Source: Rhodobacterales bacterium HKCCA1288 (GTDB taxonomy: Bacteria; Pseudomonadota; Alphaproteobacteria; Rhodobacterales; Rhodobacteraceae). From it: a DNA stretch of 64,000 bases. Below the pieces are notes generated by a model. It was not told the origin of the DNA. It made no database searches and saw nothing but the letters and a program-made list of their open reading frames with translations. The position numbers and the translations under genes were made by a program. Below are positions 9,613 to 19,157 of the stretch, in pieces (position 1 is the first letter of the stretch; each line of letters begins with the position of its first letter). The stretch covers positions 1,526,001-1,590,000 of the forward strand of contig CP065161.1 in NCBI GenBank assembly GCA_015693905.1, in the 5' to 3' direction.

Positions 9613-11109
9613 ATGACCCATATTCTTGCAATTGACCAAGGCACCACCTCGACCCGCGCGATTGTTTACGATGCAGGGTTTGATGCCCTTGCACAGGCAC
9701 AAGAGGAGTTTACCCAACACTACCCGCGCTCGGGCTGGGTCGAGCATGACCCGATGGATTTGTGGCAGACCACGCAAAATTGCATCACATCCGCGTTGCG
9801 CGATGCCGCGACACCCGCAACGGCGATTGCGGCCATCGGCATCACCAATCAACGTGAAACCGTGCTTCTGTGGGATCGCAAAACGGGCGCGCCTTTGCAC
9901 AATGCCATCGTTTGGCAAGACCGCCGCACAGCGGATCGCTGCGCAACTTTGCGTGCCGCAGGGCATGAAGAGATGATCACCGCCAAAACAGGACTTGTGC
10001 TTGATCCATATTTCTCAGCCAGCAAATTGGCATGGATGTTAGATGAAATCCCAGATGCCCGCAGACGCGCCGAGGCGGGCGAATTGGCCTTTGGCACAGT
10101 GGACACTTGGCTGATTTGGCATCTGACGGGGGGCGCGGCCCATGTGACCGATGTGACCAATGCCGCGCGCACGATGCTGTTCGACATCCACAGCCTTGAG
10201 TGGTGCGAAGATATCCTTTCGCTTTTTGACATACCCCGCGCAGTTCTGCCGAATGTTCTCGATTGTGACGCGCATTTCGGGACAACCGCAATGGATGTCA
10301 TCGGCGCAGAAATTCCGATCCGCGCCGTTGCGGGTGACCAACAGGCTGCAACAATTGGCCAAGCCTGTTTTGACAAAGGCATGGCCAAAGTCACTTATGG
10401 CACTGGGTGCTTTGCGCTGATGAACACAGGCACAACTGCTGTCCCTTCGAAGAATAAACTTTTGACCACCATCGCTTATCGCATGGAGGGGCAAACGGCC
10501 TATGCGCTAGAGGGCTCCATCTATATTGCGGGCGCGGTGGTGCAGTGGTTGCGCGATGGGTTGGGCATCATCGCCTCGGCGGCAGAGACACAAGACATGG
10601 CCAAAGCCGCAGATCAAGGCCAAGCCATCACGCTTGTGCCCGCTTTTACGGGTTTGGCCGCACCCTATTGGAATTCCGAATGCCGTGGGGCCGTTTTCGG
10701 TCTATCGCGCAACACAGGGCCGAATGAATTGGCGCGCGCCGCGCTTCAATCTGTGGGCTTACAAACCCGTGATCTGATGGAGGCTATGGCCGCCGATATG
10801 GCAGCTTCGCAAACGGGCCAAACGGTGCTGCGGGTGGATGGTGGCATGAGCGCGTCAGATTATACCCTGCAATATGTGGCCGATATCCTGAATGCGCCGG
10901 TCGACCGCCCCACGCACCTTGAGACGACTGCCCGCGGCGTTGCGTGGTTGGCAGGCTATAAGGCAGGCCTTTACCCAGACCAAGCAGGCTTCAGAAAAAC
11001 TTGGGCCATAGATCGTCAATTCGCCCCCAAGATGGATGCAGATACCCGCGCTTCAGATTATGCGCGTTGGCAAAGGGCGGTTGCTGCGACCATCGCGGCA
11101 GGGGCTTAA
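9613..11109 (+). CDS. glpK: Glycerol kinase
   Basis: 498-residue FGGY kinase that phosphorylates glycerol to glycerol-3-phosphate with ATP. The N-terminal phosphate loop [16 protein letters not shown], the substrate region [16 protein letters not shown] with [10 protein letters not shown], and the C-terminal [19 protein letters not shown] are typical. Full length. It follows glpR by 3 bp; with glpD it completes conversion of glycerol to dihydroxyacetone phosphate. No dedicated uptake facilitator gene is visible beside it. Confidence 0.95.
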   Translation: MTHILAIDQGTTSTRAIVYDAGFDALAQAQEEFTQHYPRSGWVEHDPMDLWQTTQNCITSALRDAATPATAIAAIGITNQRETVLLWDRKTGAPLHNAIVWQDRRTADRCATLRAAGHEEMITAKTGLVLDPYFSASKLAWMLDEIPDARRRAEAGELAFGTVDTWLIWHLTGGAAHVTDVTNAARTMLFDIHSLEWCEDILSLFDIPRAVLPNVLDCDAHFGTTAMDVIGAEIPIRAVAGDQQAATIGQACFDKGMAKVTYGTGCFALMNTGTTAVPSKNKLLTTIAYRMEGQTAYALEGSIYIAGAVVQWLRDGLGIIASAAETQDMAKAADQGQAITLVPAFTGLAAPYWNSECRGAVFGLSRNTGPNELARAALQSVGLQTRDLMEAMAADMAASQTGQTVLRVDGGMSASDYTLQYVADILNAPVDRPTHLETTARGVAWLAGYKAGLYPDQAGFRKTWAIDRQFAPKMDADTRASDYARWQRAVAATIAAGA

Positions 11110-11219
11110 CACCAGACTTGCAACAATGATTGCGGAATTCTTTATTTTGCATTTTTTGTTGATTGAGTCCTGAAACTCAGATAGCCCTAACCCGTGTATC
11201 GGTGGGAGGGTTTTTGAAG

Positions 11220-12650
11220 ATGTATGCTGATTTCGGTCTTTTTATTGATGGGGCATGGGTCAAGTCTGGCCAACAAAGCGATGTGATCTCGCCCGTCACC
11301 GAAACCCCTCTCGGTCGGGTCTACACGGCCGCCGCAACAGATACCGCGCGCGCCATCGATGCGGCGGATAAGGCCCGCGCCGCGCTTTTGGACATGGGGG
11401 GATTTGGGCGCGCAGATGCCTTGCACAAAGCAGCCGATGCCATGGCAAACCGCGCCGAAGAGGCTGCGCAAATGATCTCTCGCGAGACAGGCAAACCATT
11501 GGCACAATCGCGCCGCGAATGGGTTTTGGCCGTGGATCAATTCCGTTGGTATGCCGAAGAGGCCCGCCGCATTTATGGCAGGATCATCGCCTCACGCGTC
11601 CCCAATGGTCGCTTCGAAGTGACCAAAGACCCCGTGGGAATTGCCGCAGCTTTCACTGCATGGAATTTTCCCGCCTCACTCCCTGCGCGCAAACTGGCCC
11701 CTGCTTTGGCCGCGGGATGCCCCGTGATCTTGCGCCCCTCCTCCCAAACACCTGGGGTTGCGATGATCATGATTGACTGTTTGCGTGCAGGGGGATGGCC
11801 CGATGGCGCAATCAATCTGGTCGTAGGCGCAACGGCCGACACATATGCGCCCATCATGAAAGCCCCGCGTGTGCGCAAAGTCTCTCTCACGGGTTCGACA
11901 CGCGTGGGCCAAGAGATGCTGCGCGATGCGGCAGAGACGGTGAAAAAAGTTTCGATGGAATTGGGCGGCAATGCCCCGCTTATCATTTATGATGATGCGG
12001 ATTTGGCAACAGCCCTCGACATGGCCGTCCCCACGAAATTCGCCAATGCGGGACAGGTCTGCGTCACGCCAGATCGCTTTTTCGTACATGAAAGCCTGCA
12101 TGATGCCTTCATAACTGAATTCACGAAACGGGCTGATGCTTTGACGCTTGGCGATGGCTTGGACGAGAAAAGTGAAATGGGGCCGTTGATCAATGCCCGC
12201 CGCCTCGCTGAGATCACCGCGATTGTCGAGGAGGCGGTGCAAGACGGCGCCACCTTGCACTGTGGTGGCGTGCGGGACAGTGGGCATAACTCGGGCTATT
12301 TCTATCGCCCAACGGTTCTTAGTAATGTCACCGACCAGATGCGCGTCTTTTCGGAAGAAAACTTTGGCCCAATTGCCGCCATCACCAGCTTCCGTGATGA
12401 AGACGAGGTGTTGGCCCGCGCCAATGCCTCATCCATGGGTCTGTCCGCCTATGCGTTCACCCGCGATCCCGCCCGCGCCAAGCGCACAGTTGCAGCCCTG
12501 CATGCGGGCATGGTCGGGATCAACAGTTTCGCCCTGGCCGCAAGTGAAGCGCCCTTTGGCGGCACGAATTTCTCTGGCTTGGGTCGTGAAGGCGGCAGCG
12601 AAGGAATCGAGGATTACCTCGATACAAAATTGGCGCAGATTGTGTTTTAG
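11220..12650 (+). CDS. NAD(P)-dependent aldehyde dehydrogenase, succinate-semialdehyde type
   Basis: 476 residues, ALDH superfamily. Cofactor site (TAWNFPASLPARKLAPALAA; LTGSTRVGQEML), general base Glu in SMELGGNAP and nucleophilic Cys in NAGQVCVTPDRF, all in the expected order. The closest remembered group is succinate-semialdehyde dehydrogenase, but the substrate is not fixed. The ATG at 11220 has a good GGGAGG upstream; an in-frame TTG at 11163 is less likely. Its stop overlaps the convergent LysR gene by 4 bp. No neighbouring pathway gene defines its role. Confidence 0.82.
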   Translation: MYADFGLFIDGAWVKSGQQSDVISPVTETPLGRVYTAAATDTARAIDAADKARAALLDMGGFGRADALHKAADAMANRAEEAAQMISRETGKPLAQSRREWVLAVDQFRWYAEEARRIYGRIIASRVPNGRFEVTKDPVGIAAAFTAWNFPASLPARKLAPALAAGCPVILRPSSQTPGVAMIMIDCLRAGGWPDGAINLVVGATADTYAPIMKAPRVRKVSLTGSTRVGQEMLRDAAETVKKVSMELGGNAPLIIYDDADLATALDMAVPTKFANAGQVCVTPDRFFVHESLHDAFITEFTKRADALTLGDGLDEKSEMGPLINARRLAEITAIVEEAVQDGATLHCGGVRDSGHNSGYFYRPTVLSNVTDQMRVFSEENFGPIAAITSFRDEDEVLARANASSMGLSAYAFTRDPARAKRTVAALHAGMVGINSFALAASEAPFGGTNFSGLGREGGSEGIEDYLDTKLAQIVF

Positions 12651-13540
12651 GTCGCCCGTGCAACCTTAAGCAACTCGGCCAAATGCGGATTTGGGAAGCG
12701 GCGCGCACGGGTCACCGCAAAAAAGCTTTCGGTGATGCCCTCTAGCCGCTTTACCTCAACCAATCGGCCCGAAGCCAATTCATCGCGCGCAACAATGGGC
12801 GGGATCACGCCAAGCCCTGCATCTTCGCGCACCAATAGACGCAACATGGCCATATCATCCGCTTCTGCGGCAATAATCGGGGTGACCCCAAGTCGTGCCG
12901 CCAAAGCATCAAACCCCGCACGAATTGCGGTTTGCGGGCTTGGCAGGATCAATGGCATGTCCCGCAGCAGCGCGCCCAAATCATCGCCCCGCCCCGTGAT
13001 ACGAGCAGCGATACGTGCAGGCGCTGCGATAAGGCTGACAGGTTGTTCATCTATCGCATGGATCAGCCAAGGCGTCTGCGCATCGCGCGCGGGCGCAAGA
13101 TTTGTCAGCACCACATCCAAGGACAGATCTTCAAGGCCCCGCAAAAGATCATCTTGAACACCAGATTGCACACTGACCTCTAGATCGGGGGTGTTCAACA
13201 GCGGCTTTAGAAACTGCATTTGAAAGTTGCGCGAGAGGGTCGCCAAGGCGCCAACCCGCACTCGACTGCGCGCGCGACCCGCCTCGCCCAATATGGCCGT
13301 CAGGTCAGAGGCGGTACGAAAAATCGTATCGGCGTGATCCAACGCGATGCGGCCTGCTTCGGTCAGGATCAAACCGCGCCCGCGCCGCTCGAATAAATCA
13401 TGTCCAAGTGAGGCTTCAAGCGCACGCAATTGGGTCGAGACAGCAGATTGCGATATGTTCAACCGCGCGGCAGCCCCCGTCAACGTGCCATCTTGGGCGA
13501 TGGCATGGAACAGATGCAGGTGATGTAGGTTTAATCGCAT
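12647..13540 (-). CDS. LysR-family transcriptional regulator
   Basis: About 297 residues. N-terminal winged HTH (LHLFHAIAQDGTLTGAAARL, then NISQSAVSTQLRALEASLG) and a C-terminal two-lobe effector domain (VRVGALATLSRNFQMQFL onward). Start at 13540 because the GGGGGG ideal for ribosome binding lies just upstream; the GTG/ATG at 13555 would place that inside the gene. Divergent from the SbtA-like permease with a 111-bp intergenic region containing a LysR-type box, so it probably controls that permease. Confidence 0.88.
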   Translation of the reverse strand: MRLNLHHLHLFHAIAQDGTLTGAAARLNISQSAVSTQLRALEASLGHDLFERRGRGLILTEAGRIALDHADTIFRTASDLTAILGEAGRARSRVRVGALATLSRNFQMQFLKPLLNTPDLEVSVQSGVQDDLLRGLEDLSLDVVLTNLAPARDAQTPWLIHAIDEQPVSLIAAPARIAARITGRGDDLGALLRDMPLILPSPQTAIRAGFDALAARLGVTPIIAAEADDMAMLRLLVREDAGLGVIPPIVARDELASGRLVEVKRLEGITESFFAVTRARRFPNPHLAELLKVARAT

Positions 13541-13557
13541 AATGGCACCCCCCATAA

Positions 13558-13572
13558 TTCTATAAAATAGAA
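13558..13572. promoter_or_regulatory. LysR-type box TTCTATAAAATAGAA
   Basis: Perfect dyad TTCTAT-AAA-ATAGAA (T-N11-A class) 18 bp upstream of the LysR start and 80 bp upstream of the SbtA-like gene, the usual geometry for an autoregulated LysR and its divergent target. Confidence 0.6.
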
Positions 13573-13651
13573 CAAAAACAAAGAAAACATATATTTGATA
13601 TAATTCAGTATTTGCGCGACACCCGCACCACCAAACGAAGGGGTGAGAGCC

Positions 13652-14728
13652 ATGGATATTATCATTAACATCTTGATGACGATGCTTGAGCAGCTACAGA
13701 AACCAACGCTTGCCTTTTTGATCGGCGGCATGGTCTTGGCGGCAGCCTCAAGCAAATTTGAAATGCCCGAACCAATCTACAAGCTGATCGTTATGCTTCT
13801 CTTGCTCAAGGTCGGCCTCTCAAGCGGCATGGAGATTGCGCAATCCAATCTGATCGAGCTTGCCGTGCCCGCGCTGATGGCAACGGTTGCAGGTATTGCG
13901 ATTGTGCTGTTGGGGCGGGTGACGCTGCGGAAATTACACGGGGTCACCGACATGGATGCGATGGCGACAGCGGGGCTGTTTGGGGCCGTTTCCGCCTCGA
14001 CCTTGGCTGCAGGCATGGCCATGCTAGAAGCCGAAGGTGTCACCTATGAGGGCTATATTGGCGCGCTCTATCCGTTCATGGATGTCGCCGCTTTGATCAC
14101 CGCAATTCTCGTGGCACGGATGGCCGCCGCCCGCAAAGAGGCGGGCATGACCATAAACGGCGGCGCGATGGCCTTAGGGGGCGGCACAAGAAAAGCGGGG
14201 CTTCTTAGTGGAGGGGATGGCCCAGAGGCAGGCGCAATCGCCAAGGCAATATTACTGGACACGCTGCGCAGCCCTGCCATCTCTGCCCTTCTTTTGGGGT
14301 TGGCCATTGGTCTTTTTGCAAAGCCCGATGCGATCTACCAAGAATTCTACAAACCGCTGTTTCATGGCCTTCTGTCTCTCTTGATGCTTGTGATGGGCAT
14401 GGAGGCTTGGGCGCGGCTGTCCGAATTGCGCAAGGTGGCTCATGCCTATCTGCTTTATGGTCTGTGCGCGCCCTTTGTGCATGGTGCAATCGGGCTTGGA
14501 CTTGGGTTGGTGGCGCATAACCTCATGGGCTTTTCTGAGGGCGGAATGGTGCTTCTGGCGGTGATGGCCGCATCGAGTTCCGACATATCTGGCCCGCCCA
14601 CATTGCGCGGCGCTTTGCCCGAAGCCAATCCTTCGGCCTATATCGGCACATCAACGGGGATCGGGACACCGATTGCGCTTCTTTCCATCCCGCTTTGGAT
14701 GGCCGCCGCCAATTATCTGGTCGGCTGA
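13652..14728 (+). CDS. sbtA: SbtA-like sodium-dependent bicarbonate permease
   Basis: About 358 residues, a membrane protein with two inverted five-helix halves. FLIGGMVLAAASSKFEMPEPIY, MLLLLKVGLSSGMEIA and GLFGAVSASTLAAGMAMLE match the SbtA family (formerly DUF897), which imports bicarbonate with Na+. ATG 13652 follows AAGGGGTGAG; a GTG at 13643 is possible. The central charged loop after residue 165 (RMAAARKEAGM, then a Gly-rich stretch) is where SbtB would act in cyanobacteria; no SbtB gene is adjacent. Regulated presumably by the divergent LysR. Bicarbonate as substrate is by family, not by direct evidence. Confidence 0.78.
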   Translation: MDIIINILMTMLEQLQKPTLAFLIGGMVLAAASSKFEMPEPIYKLIVMLLLLKVGLSSGMEIAQSNLIELAVPALMATVAGIAIVLLGRVTLRKLHGVTDMDAMATAGLFGAVSASTLAAGMAMLEAEGVTYEGYIGALYPFMDVAALITAILVARMAAARKEAGMTINGGAMALGGGTRKAGLLSGGDGPEAGAIAKAILLDTLRSPAISALLLGLAIGLFAKPDAIYQEFYKPLFHGLLSLLMLVMGMEAWARLSELRKVAHAYLLYGLCAPFVHGAIGLGLGLVAHNLMGFSEGGMVLLAVMAASSSDISGPPTLRGALPEANPSAYIGTSTGIGTPIALLSIPLWMAAANYLVG

Positions 14729-14774
14729 CGAAAGACAGAAATGATCGGGCGGTGTGGTATCACGCCGCCTGATC

Positions 14775-15809
14775 TTATGGCTTCATCCGAACAATCAGCA
14801 GCGGCACGGCTACGCTTAAAATCAGGAGGCGCGCCACATGATGCGCTGCAACCAATGCAGGCTCAAGGCCTGTGCTGACCGCCAAGGCCGCCATGATCTC
14901 CACCCCACCCGGCGCAAAAGCCAAAAGCAGTGCCGCAGGCGGCAAGCCAATCAGTTCAGCCGCAATGATAGCGCCAAGTGCCGCCACCGCACAGGAGACG
15001 AGCGTTCCCACCGCCCCCGCCGCCAAGGCCCCAAACAGACCCTTGCGATCCAGCCCCCGAAATCGCGTGCCAATCAAGCAACCCATCACCATAAAGGCCA
15101 GTGAGGTCAGCCAGATCGGCAAATTGCCTGGGGTCAGGTTCGCCCCATGGCCAATGGCTGATGCGGCCATCGCGCCCAATAAAAGCGGCGCAGGTATCGA
15201 AATCCGTTTAAAGATAAGACCCAGAGCTAAGGCCGCCGCGAAAACAACCGCAGCCGCCAAAAGGCTGATGGCCCCGTGATCCACGACATAGGCCGTGCCT
15301 GTCATCCCCCAAAGCGAGATGAGCAAAGGCACACAGAGGGTTAGCAACAAAACCCGCGTGGCCTGCACCAAAGCCACCCGCGCCACATCTACGCCCATTG
15401 AGGTCGACAACCCAAGAACATAGCTGAGATGCCCAGGCGTGGCGGCGAGGGTCGCGGTCATCACATCATAGCCAAAACCGCGCATCAAGATGGCCCGCAG
15501 CGCAAAAATCAGCACAACCAAAGTGACCGCCAAAATGGCCAAGGATATTGGCCATGTCAGCGCAGTCTCGATCACCTCAGGTGTGACCGTGCTGCCAATC
15601 GAGACGCCAATCACCACGAACACCACATCGCGCAGGGGCAACGGGATTAAACTTTTCAACCCCAACATCGTGGCAACCGAAACAGCCGCAGCAGGCCCAG
15701 TCAGCATATAGGCAGGAAACCCAATCAGCCAAAAAAGCCCAGCCCCTGCCGCACCAAGCGCAAGCGTGGGCAGAGTTTCTTTGACAATGCGTTGAGCGGT
15801 CGGACGCAC
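14775..15809 (-). CDS. AbrB-family (PF05145) polytopic membrane protein
   Basis: 344 residues, almost entirely hydrophobic, with a duplicated AbrB/ammonia-monooxygenase-like membrane domain (GAAGAGLFWLIGFPAYMLTGPA; LLLGAMAASAIGHGANLTPG). Despite the historical name it is not a DNA-binding protein; the function is uncertain, probably transport. It lies downstream of tctCBA on the same strand but after a terminator-like hairpin (15838-15862), so it may be separately transcribed. Confidence 0.75.
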   Translation of the reverse strand: MRPTAQRIVKETLPTLALGAAGAGLFWLIGFPAYMLTGPAAAVSVATMLGLKSLIPLPLRDVVFVVIGVSIGSTVTPEVIETALTWPISLAILAVTLVVLIFALRAILMRGFGYDVMTATLAATPGHLSYVLGLSTSMGVDVARVALVQATRVLLLTLCVPLLISLWGMTGTAYVVDHGAISLLAAAVVFAAALALGLIFKRISIPAPLLLGAMAASAIGHGANLTPGNLPIWLTSLAFMVMGCLIGTRFRGLDRKGLFGALAAGAVGTLVSCAVAALGAIIAAELIGLPPAALLLAFAPGGVEIMAALAVSTGLEPALVAAHHVARLLILSVAVPLLIVRMKP

Positions 15810-15833
15810 CCGATGGGCCTTTGCAATTTTTAC

Positions 15834-15862
15834 AAAAGGGGGCGCGGATTATCCCCGCGCCC
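15834..15862 (-). terminator. Intrinsic terminator after tctA
   Basis: Read on the minus strand, GGGCGCGG and CCGCGCCC form an 8-bp GC-rich stem around a short loop, followed by CCTTTTGT. It lies 22 bp after the tctA stop and before the AbrB-type gene. Confidence 0.7.
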
Positions 15863-15884
15863 GATTACTTATGTTTTGCGCTGA

Positions 15885-17402
15885 TCAATCGCCATCTGCA
15901 ACACCAGCCTGACGCAAGCGCGCGCGGCGGGCGCGATAGGCGGGCACAAAAACCAGACCCACCGCAAGGATCAACAAACCCAAGGTCATTGGACGTTCGA
16001 GGATAAATCCAAATCCACGATAAAGCTGCATAGCGCGGGCAAAATTATCCTCCATCATCGTGCCAAGGATGAACCCAATCAGAAGTGGGGCAAGGGGATA
16101 ATCCGCAAAGCGCAAAATCGTAGCAACCACCCCAAAACCCACCAAGATCAGCAATTCAGTCGCATTGTTTTGGCCGATATAGCTGCCCATCAACGTGAAG
16201 AATAAAATGAACGGGATCAGATAGGCCCGCGGGATCGTCAACAGTTTGGCGATATAGGGGATAAGCGGCAGGTTCAGAACCAAAAGAACCAGATTGCCAA
16301 TATACATCGAGATAATAACCGCCCAGAACACATCAGGCTCATCGGTCATCAATCTTGGGCCAGGGGTGACATTCAGGGCGATCAATGCACCAAGCAAAAT
16401 CGCAGTTGTCCCAGAGCCAGGAATACCCAAAGTCAGCAGTGGCACGAAAGAGCCCGTGCAAGCCGCATTATTCGCAGTCTCGGGTGCGGCCAAACCTTTG
16501 ATTGAGCCTTTGCCGAATTCTGCCTGCTCTTCGCCTTTGGCGATGTTGCGCTCAACCGCATATCCCAAGAAGGATGCAATCGTGGCCCCCGCACCTGGCA
16601 GGACACCGATGAAGAACCCTTGCACCGATTGCCGCCCGATGACGGGTGCAATTTTGCGGGCCTCATCTTTGGTGATGCGCAGATCTTTGATCTCGCCGCC
16701 CGACCCACTTTGCGCACCGCGCGCAGGGTTCAAGACCAAAAATAGCGCCTCAGGCAGGGCGAACATGGCCATCGCGAGGGTGATGAAGGAAAACCCCGAT
16801 TGCAATTCCATGATCCCAAAGGTGAAGCGCGGCATATTGGACAAGGCCCCTTCACCGACAGTGCCCATGATAAGGCCAAGAATGGTCATCATCAGCGCCT
16901 TGGCGACTTGCCCTGTGCCCGCAAAGGCAGCAATGGCCGAAAGCCCAACAACCATAAGCGCGAAATATTCCGCCGAATGGAACAAAAGCGCGACCGAGGA
17001 CAGCGCAGGTGCAAAGATCATCAACAAGATCGCGCCGATGGTGCCCCCTGCAAAGGACGCAATGGCTGCAATCGTCAGCGCCTTACCCGCTTGACCCTTT
17101 TGCGCCATCGGGTATCCATCAAAGGCGGTGGCAACTGTTCCCGCGACCCCCGGCGCATTGAGCAAAATTGACGAGGTCGACCCGCCAAAAATCGCGCCAT
17201 AATAGACGCCAGACAACAAGATCAAAGCGCCCGTTGGATCGCCCAATCCAATCGCGACAGGGATCATAATCGCAATAATCGACATTGGCCCAAGACCGGG
17301 CAACATACCGATAACAGTGCCAATCACGCAGCCAAACACGACCATTGCAAGGTGAAAGGGCGTTATTGCGGCCGCAAGGCCAAGAAGCAAACCTTCAAGC
17401 AT
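15885..17402 (-). CDS. tctA: Tripartite tricarboxylate transporter large permease
   Basis: 505 residues with about 11-12 membrane helices. Family signatures GTVIGMLPGLGPMSIIAIM and GVYYGAIFGGSTSSILLNAPG near the N-terminus and VLPGAGATIASFLGYAVER in the middle are those of TctA. It forms the inner-membrane channel with TctB, fed by the periplasmic protein TctC. 12 bp downstream of tctB. The substrate (citrate or another carboxylate) is not determined by sequence. Confidence 0.93.
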   Translation of the reverse strand: MLEGLLLGLAAAITPFHLAMVVFGCVIGTVIGMLPGLGPMSIIAIMIPVAIGLGDPTGALILLSGVYYGAIFGGSTSSILLNAPGVAGTVATAFDGYPMAQKGQAGKALTIAAIASFAGGTIGAILLMIFAPALSSVALLFHSAEYFALMVVGLSAIAAFAGTGQVAKALMMTILGLIMGTVGEGALSNMPRFTFGIMELQSGFSFITLAMAMFALPEALFLVLNPARGAQSGSGGEIKDLRITKDEARKIAPVIGRQSVQGFFIGVLPGAGATIASFLGYAVERNIAKGEEQAEFGKGSIKGLAAPETANNAACTGSFVPLLTLGIPGSGTTAILLGALIALNVTPGPRLMTDEPDVFWAVIISMYIGNLVLLVLNLPLIPYIAKLLTIPRAYLIPFILFFTLMGSYIGQNNATELLILVGFGVVATILRFADYPLAPLLIGFILGTMMEDNFARAMQLYRGFGFILERPMTLGLLILAVGLVFVPAYRARRARLRQAGVADGD

Positions 17403-17414
17403 GATGCGTCCCCC

Positions 17415-17921
17415 TCACATCAGAAACGCAGGCCAAGGGCGCAGGAAAATACCCAGCACCTCCTGCACAAGATACCAGATCGTGCCTGCGGCAATCGCGG
17501 CCACAGGTATAAGAATGTGAAATTTCCGCTCGCCTAAGATGAACCCACCAAGCGCAAGGAAAAGAATGGTCGCCCCCACAAACCCTGCTGGGCGCAGAAA
17601 GAGCGCATAAGCCACCATCAGCGCCAAAAGCGACAGGGCTTGGCCGATATTGTAATCCCCAAGACGGCGGTGATCGATATCTTCGGCGCTTTGCTCTTTT
17701 GTTGTATCTGCTTCGGCTGTCTTTGCGGACTTGCCAGAAAACAGCACAACCAAACCCACAATCACCCCAAGCACACTCAGGATTTTTGGAAATGTTGATG
17801 GCCAAATCGGATTGCGCTGCAAAATTGCAGGCAAGAGATGATCCATCGTGAAAAACGCAGCATAGCCATAGATGCAGCATAGCGCCACAAAGGCCAATGC
17901 AATCCAACGTTCCAAGGCCAT
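17415..17921 (-). CDS. tctB: Tripartite tricarboxylate transporter small permease TctB
   Basis: About 168 residues with four predicted membrane helices (RWIALAFVALCCIYGYAAFF; ILSVLGVIVGLVVLFSG; LLALMVAYALFLRPAGFVG; HILIPVAAIAAGTIWYLVQ) and a charged central loop. Start at 17921 follows AAAGGGGGCG; the longer frame from 17999 lacks a ribosome site. Middle gene of tctC-tctB-tctA. Confidence 0.88.
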   Translation of the reverse strand: MALERWIALAFVALCCIYGYAAFFTMDHLLPAILQRNPIWPSTFPKILSVLGVIVGLVVLFSGKSAKTAEADTTKEQSAEDIDHRRLGDYNIGQALSLLALMVAYALFLRPAGFVGATILFLALGGFILGERKFHILIPVAAIAAGTIWYLVQEVLGIFLRPWPAFLM

Positions 17922-18029
17922 AAACGCCCCCTTTGTCTCAGCCAAATTCGTGGGTCTGTTGCAAGGATGGGCCACCGCAAAATGAGGCAGCCCACCCAAA
18001 GATCAATTGCGCAAAACGCGCTTCCCCTC

Positions 18030-19016
18030 TTAGAGGAAGCCCAACTCGCGCATCAGATCACCGATCTGCTGCTCTTGTGCTTCAAGGAAGCTTTGGAACT
18101 CAGCGCCGGGGCGGTAGATATTCACCAGACCCATACGGCTGCGCACTTCTTCCCACTCAGGGGTTTCCATCATCGCCGCCAACATCGCTTGGTAGGCTTC
18201 AACTTTTTCTTGCGCCATGCCAGGTGCGGCGAAGAACCCGCGCCAGTTCACGAATTGCGCATCAATACCCTGCTCAGCGAAGGTTGGCGCGTCTGCATAG
18301 GCAGGAACGCGGTCAGGGGCGGTCACGCCCAAGATACGGACTTCGCCCTGCTCGGCCAAAGCAACCGCTTCGGAAAAGCCAGTGGACAGCGCATCAATCT
18401 CGCCCGATAGCAAACCCGCCATCGCCTCGCCACCAGCATCATAACCGATATAGTTAAACGCAGTGGGATCTTCGCCCGCAGCCTGCATCACAATCGCGGC
18501 GACCAAGTGATCCATCCCACCAGGAACAGAACCGCCACCAATGGCGAAATCCATCGGTGCTTCGCGGTATGAAGCCAATGCGTCTTCCATCGAAGCCAGC
18601 GGGCTATCTGCAGTCACAACCAATGCCGCGTAGTCACCCACTGTGCCTGCGATCAAGGTCAGGTCACGGAAGCTTTGAGAAATCTCACCCGTCAAAGCGC
18701 GGATCACGATGGGGGTCGAGTTTACCATCAATGTGCCATCGCTTGAGGCTGCATTTTCGATCAAATGCGCAATGGCGACACCGCCACCACCGCCTGACAT
18801 GTTTTCATATGTGGCATTGCCCACAAGACCAGAATTGACCAACGCCTCGCCCGTGCCGCGCGCTGTGCCATCCCAACCACCGCCAGCACCGCCGGGGATG
18901 AGGAAGTGAACCTGATCCATCATTTGATGCCCGCCCGCATTGGACATGCCCGAGAATGCAAGCGTAGCAGTTGCAGCCGCGATCATAGCGCGGCGTGTCC
19001 ACCCAAAGGTGTTCAT
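18030..19016 (-). CDS. tctC: TctC/Bug-family periplasmic binding protein
   Basis: 328 residues. The N-terminus carries an export signal with two arginines (WTRRAMIAAATATLAFSGMS, then NAGG), possibly Tat-dependent. The mature part opens VHFLIPGGAGGGWDGTARGT, the carboxylate-binding Bug motif, and continues with IAHLIENAASSDGTLMVN. It captures the ligand and delivers it to TctAB. First gene of the operon and divergent from the tctDE two-component genes, the usual arrangement for ligand-induced control. Confidence 0.92.
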   Translation of the reverse strand: MNTFGWTRRAMIAAATATLAFSGMSNAGGHQMMDQVHFLIPGGAGGGWDGTARGTGEALVNSGLVGNATYENMSGGGGGVAIAHLIENAASSDGTLMVNSTPIVIRALTGEISQSFRDLTLIAGTVGDYAALVVTADSPLASMEDALASYREAPMDFAIGGGSVPGGMDHLVAAIVMQAAGEDPTAFNYIGYDAGGEAMAGLLSGEIDALSTGFSEAVALAEQGEVRILGVTAPDRVPAYADAPTFAEQGIDAQFVNWRGFFAAPGMAQEKVEAYQAMLAAMMETPEWEEVRSRMGLVNIYRPGAEFQSFLEAQEQQIGDLMRELGFL

Positions 19017-19079
19017 AGTGTATTCCTCCCATTTGACAGGCGATCCTCCACCGCCATAGTCTCACCCGACCACAGAAAG

Positions 19080-19098
19080 CTGACACGAGCCTGACACG
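19080..19098. promoter_or_regulatory. 11-bp-spaced repeat CTGACACG, candidate TctD site
   Basis: CTGACACG occurs at 19080-19087 and again at 19091-19098, exactly one helical turn apart, between divergent tctC and tctD. Tandem direct repeats with about 11-bp period are typical binding sites for OmpR/PhoB-class regulators, the class of TctD. Confidence 0.55.
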
Positions 19099-19157
19099 CA
19101 GGACGAAAACATCAGCCCACCTGTTTGGGGAATAGTCAGGGAAAGGCCACGCGCCCA

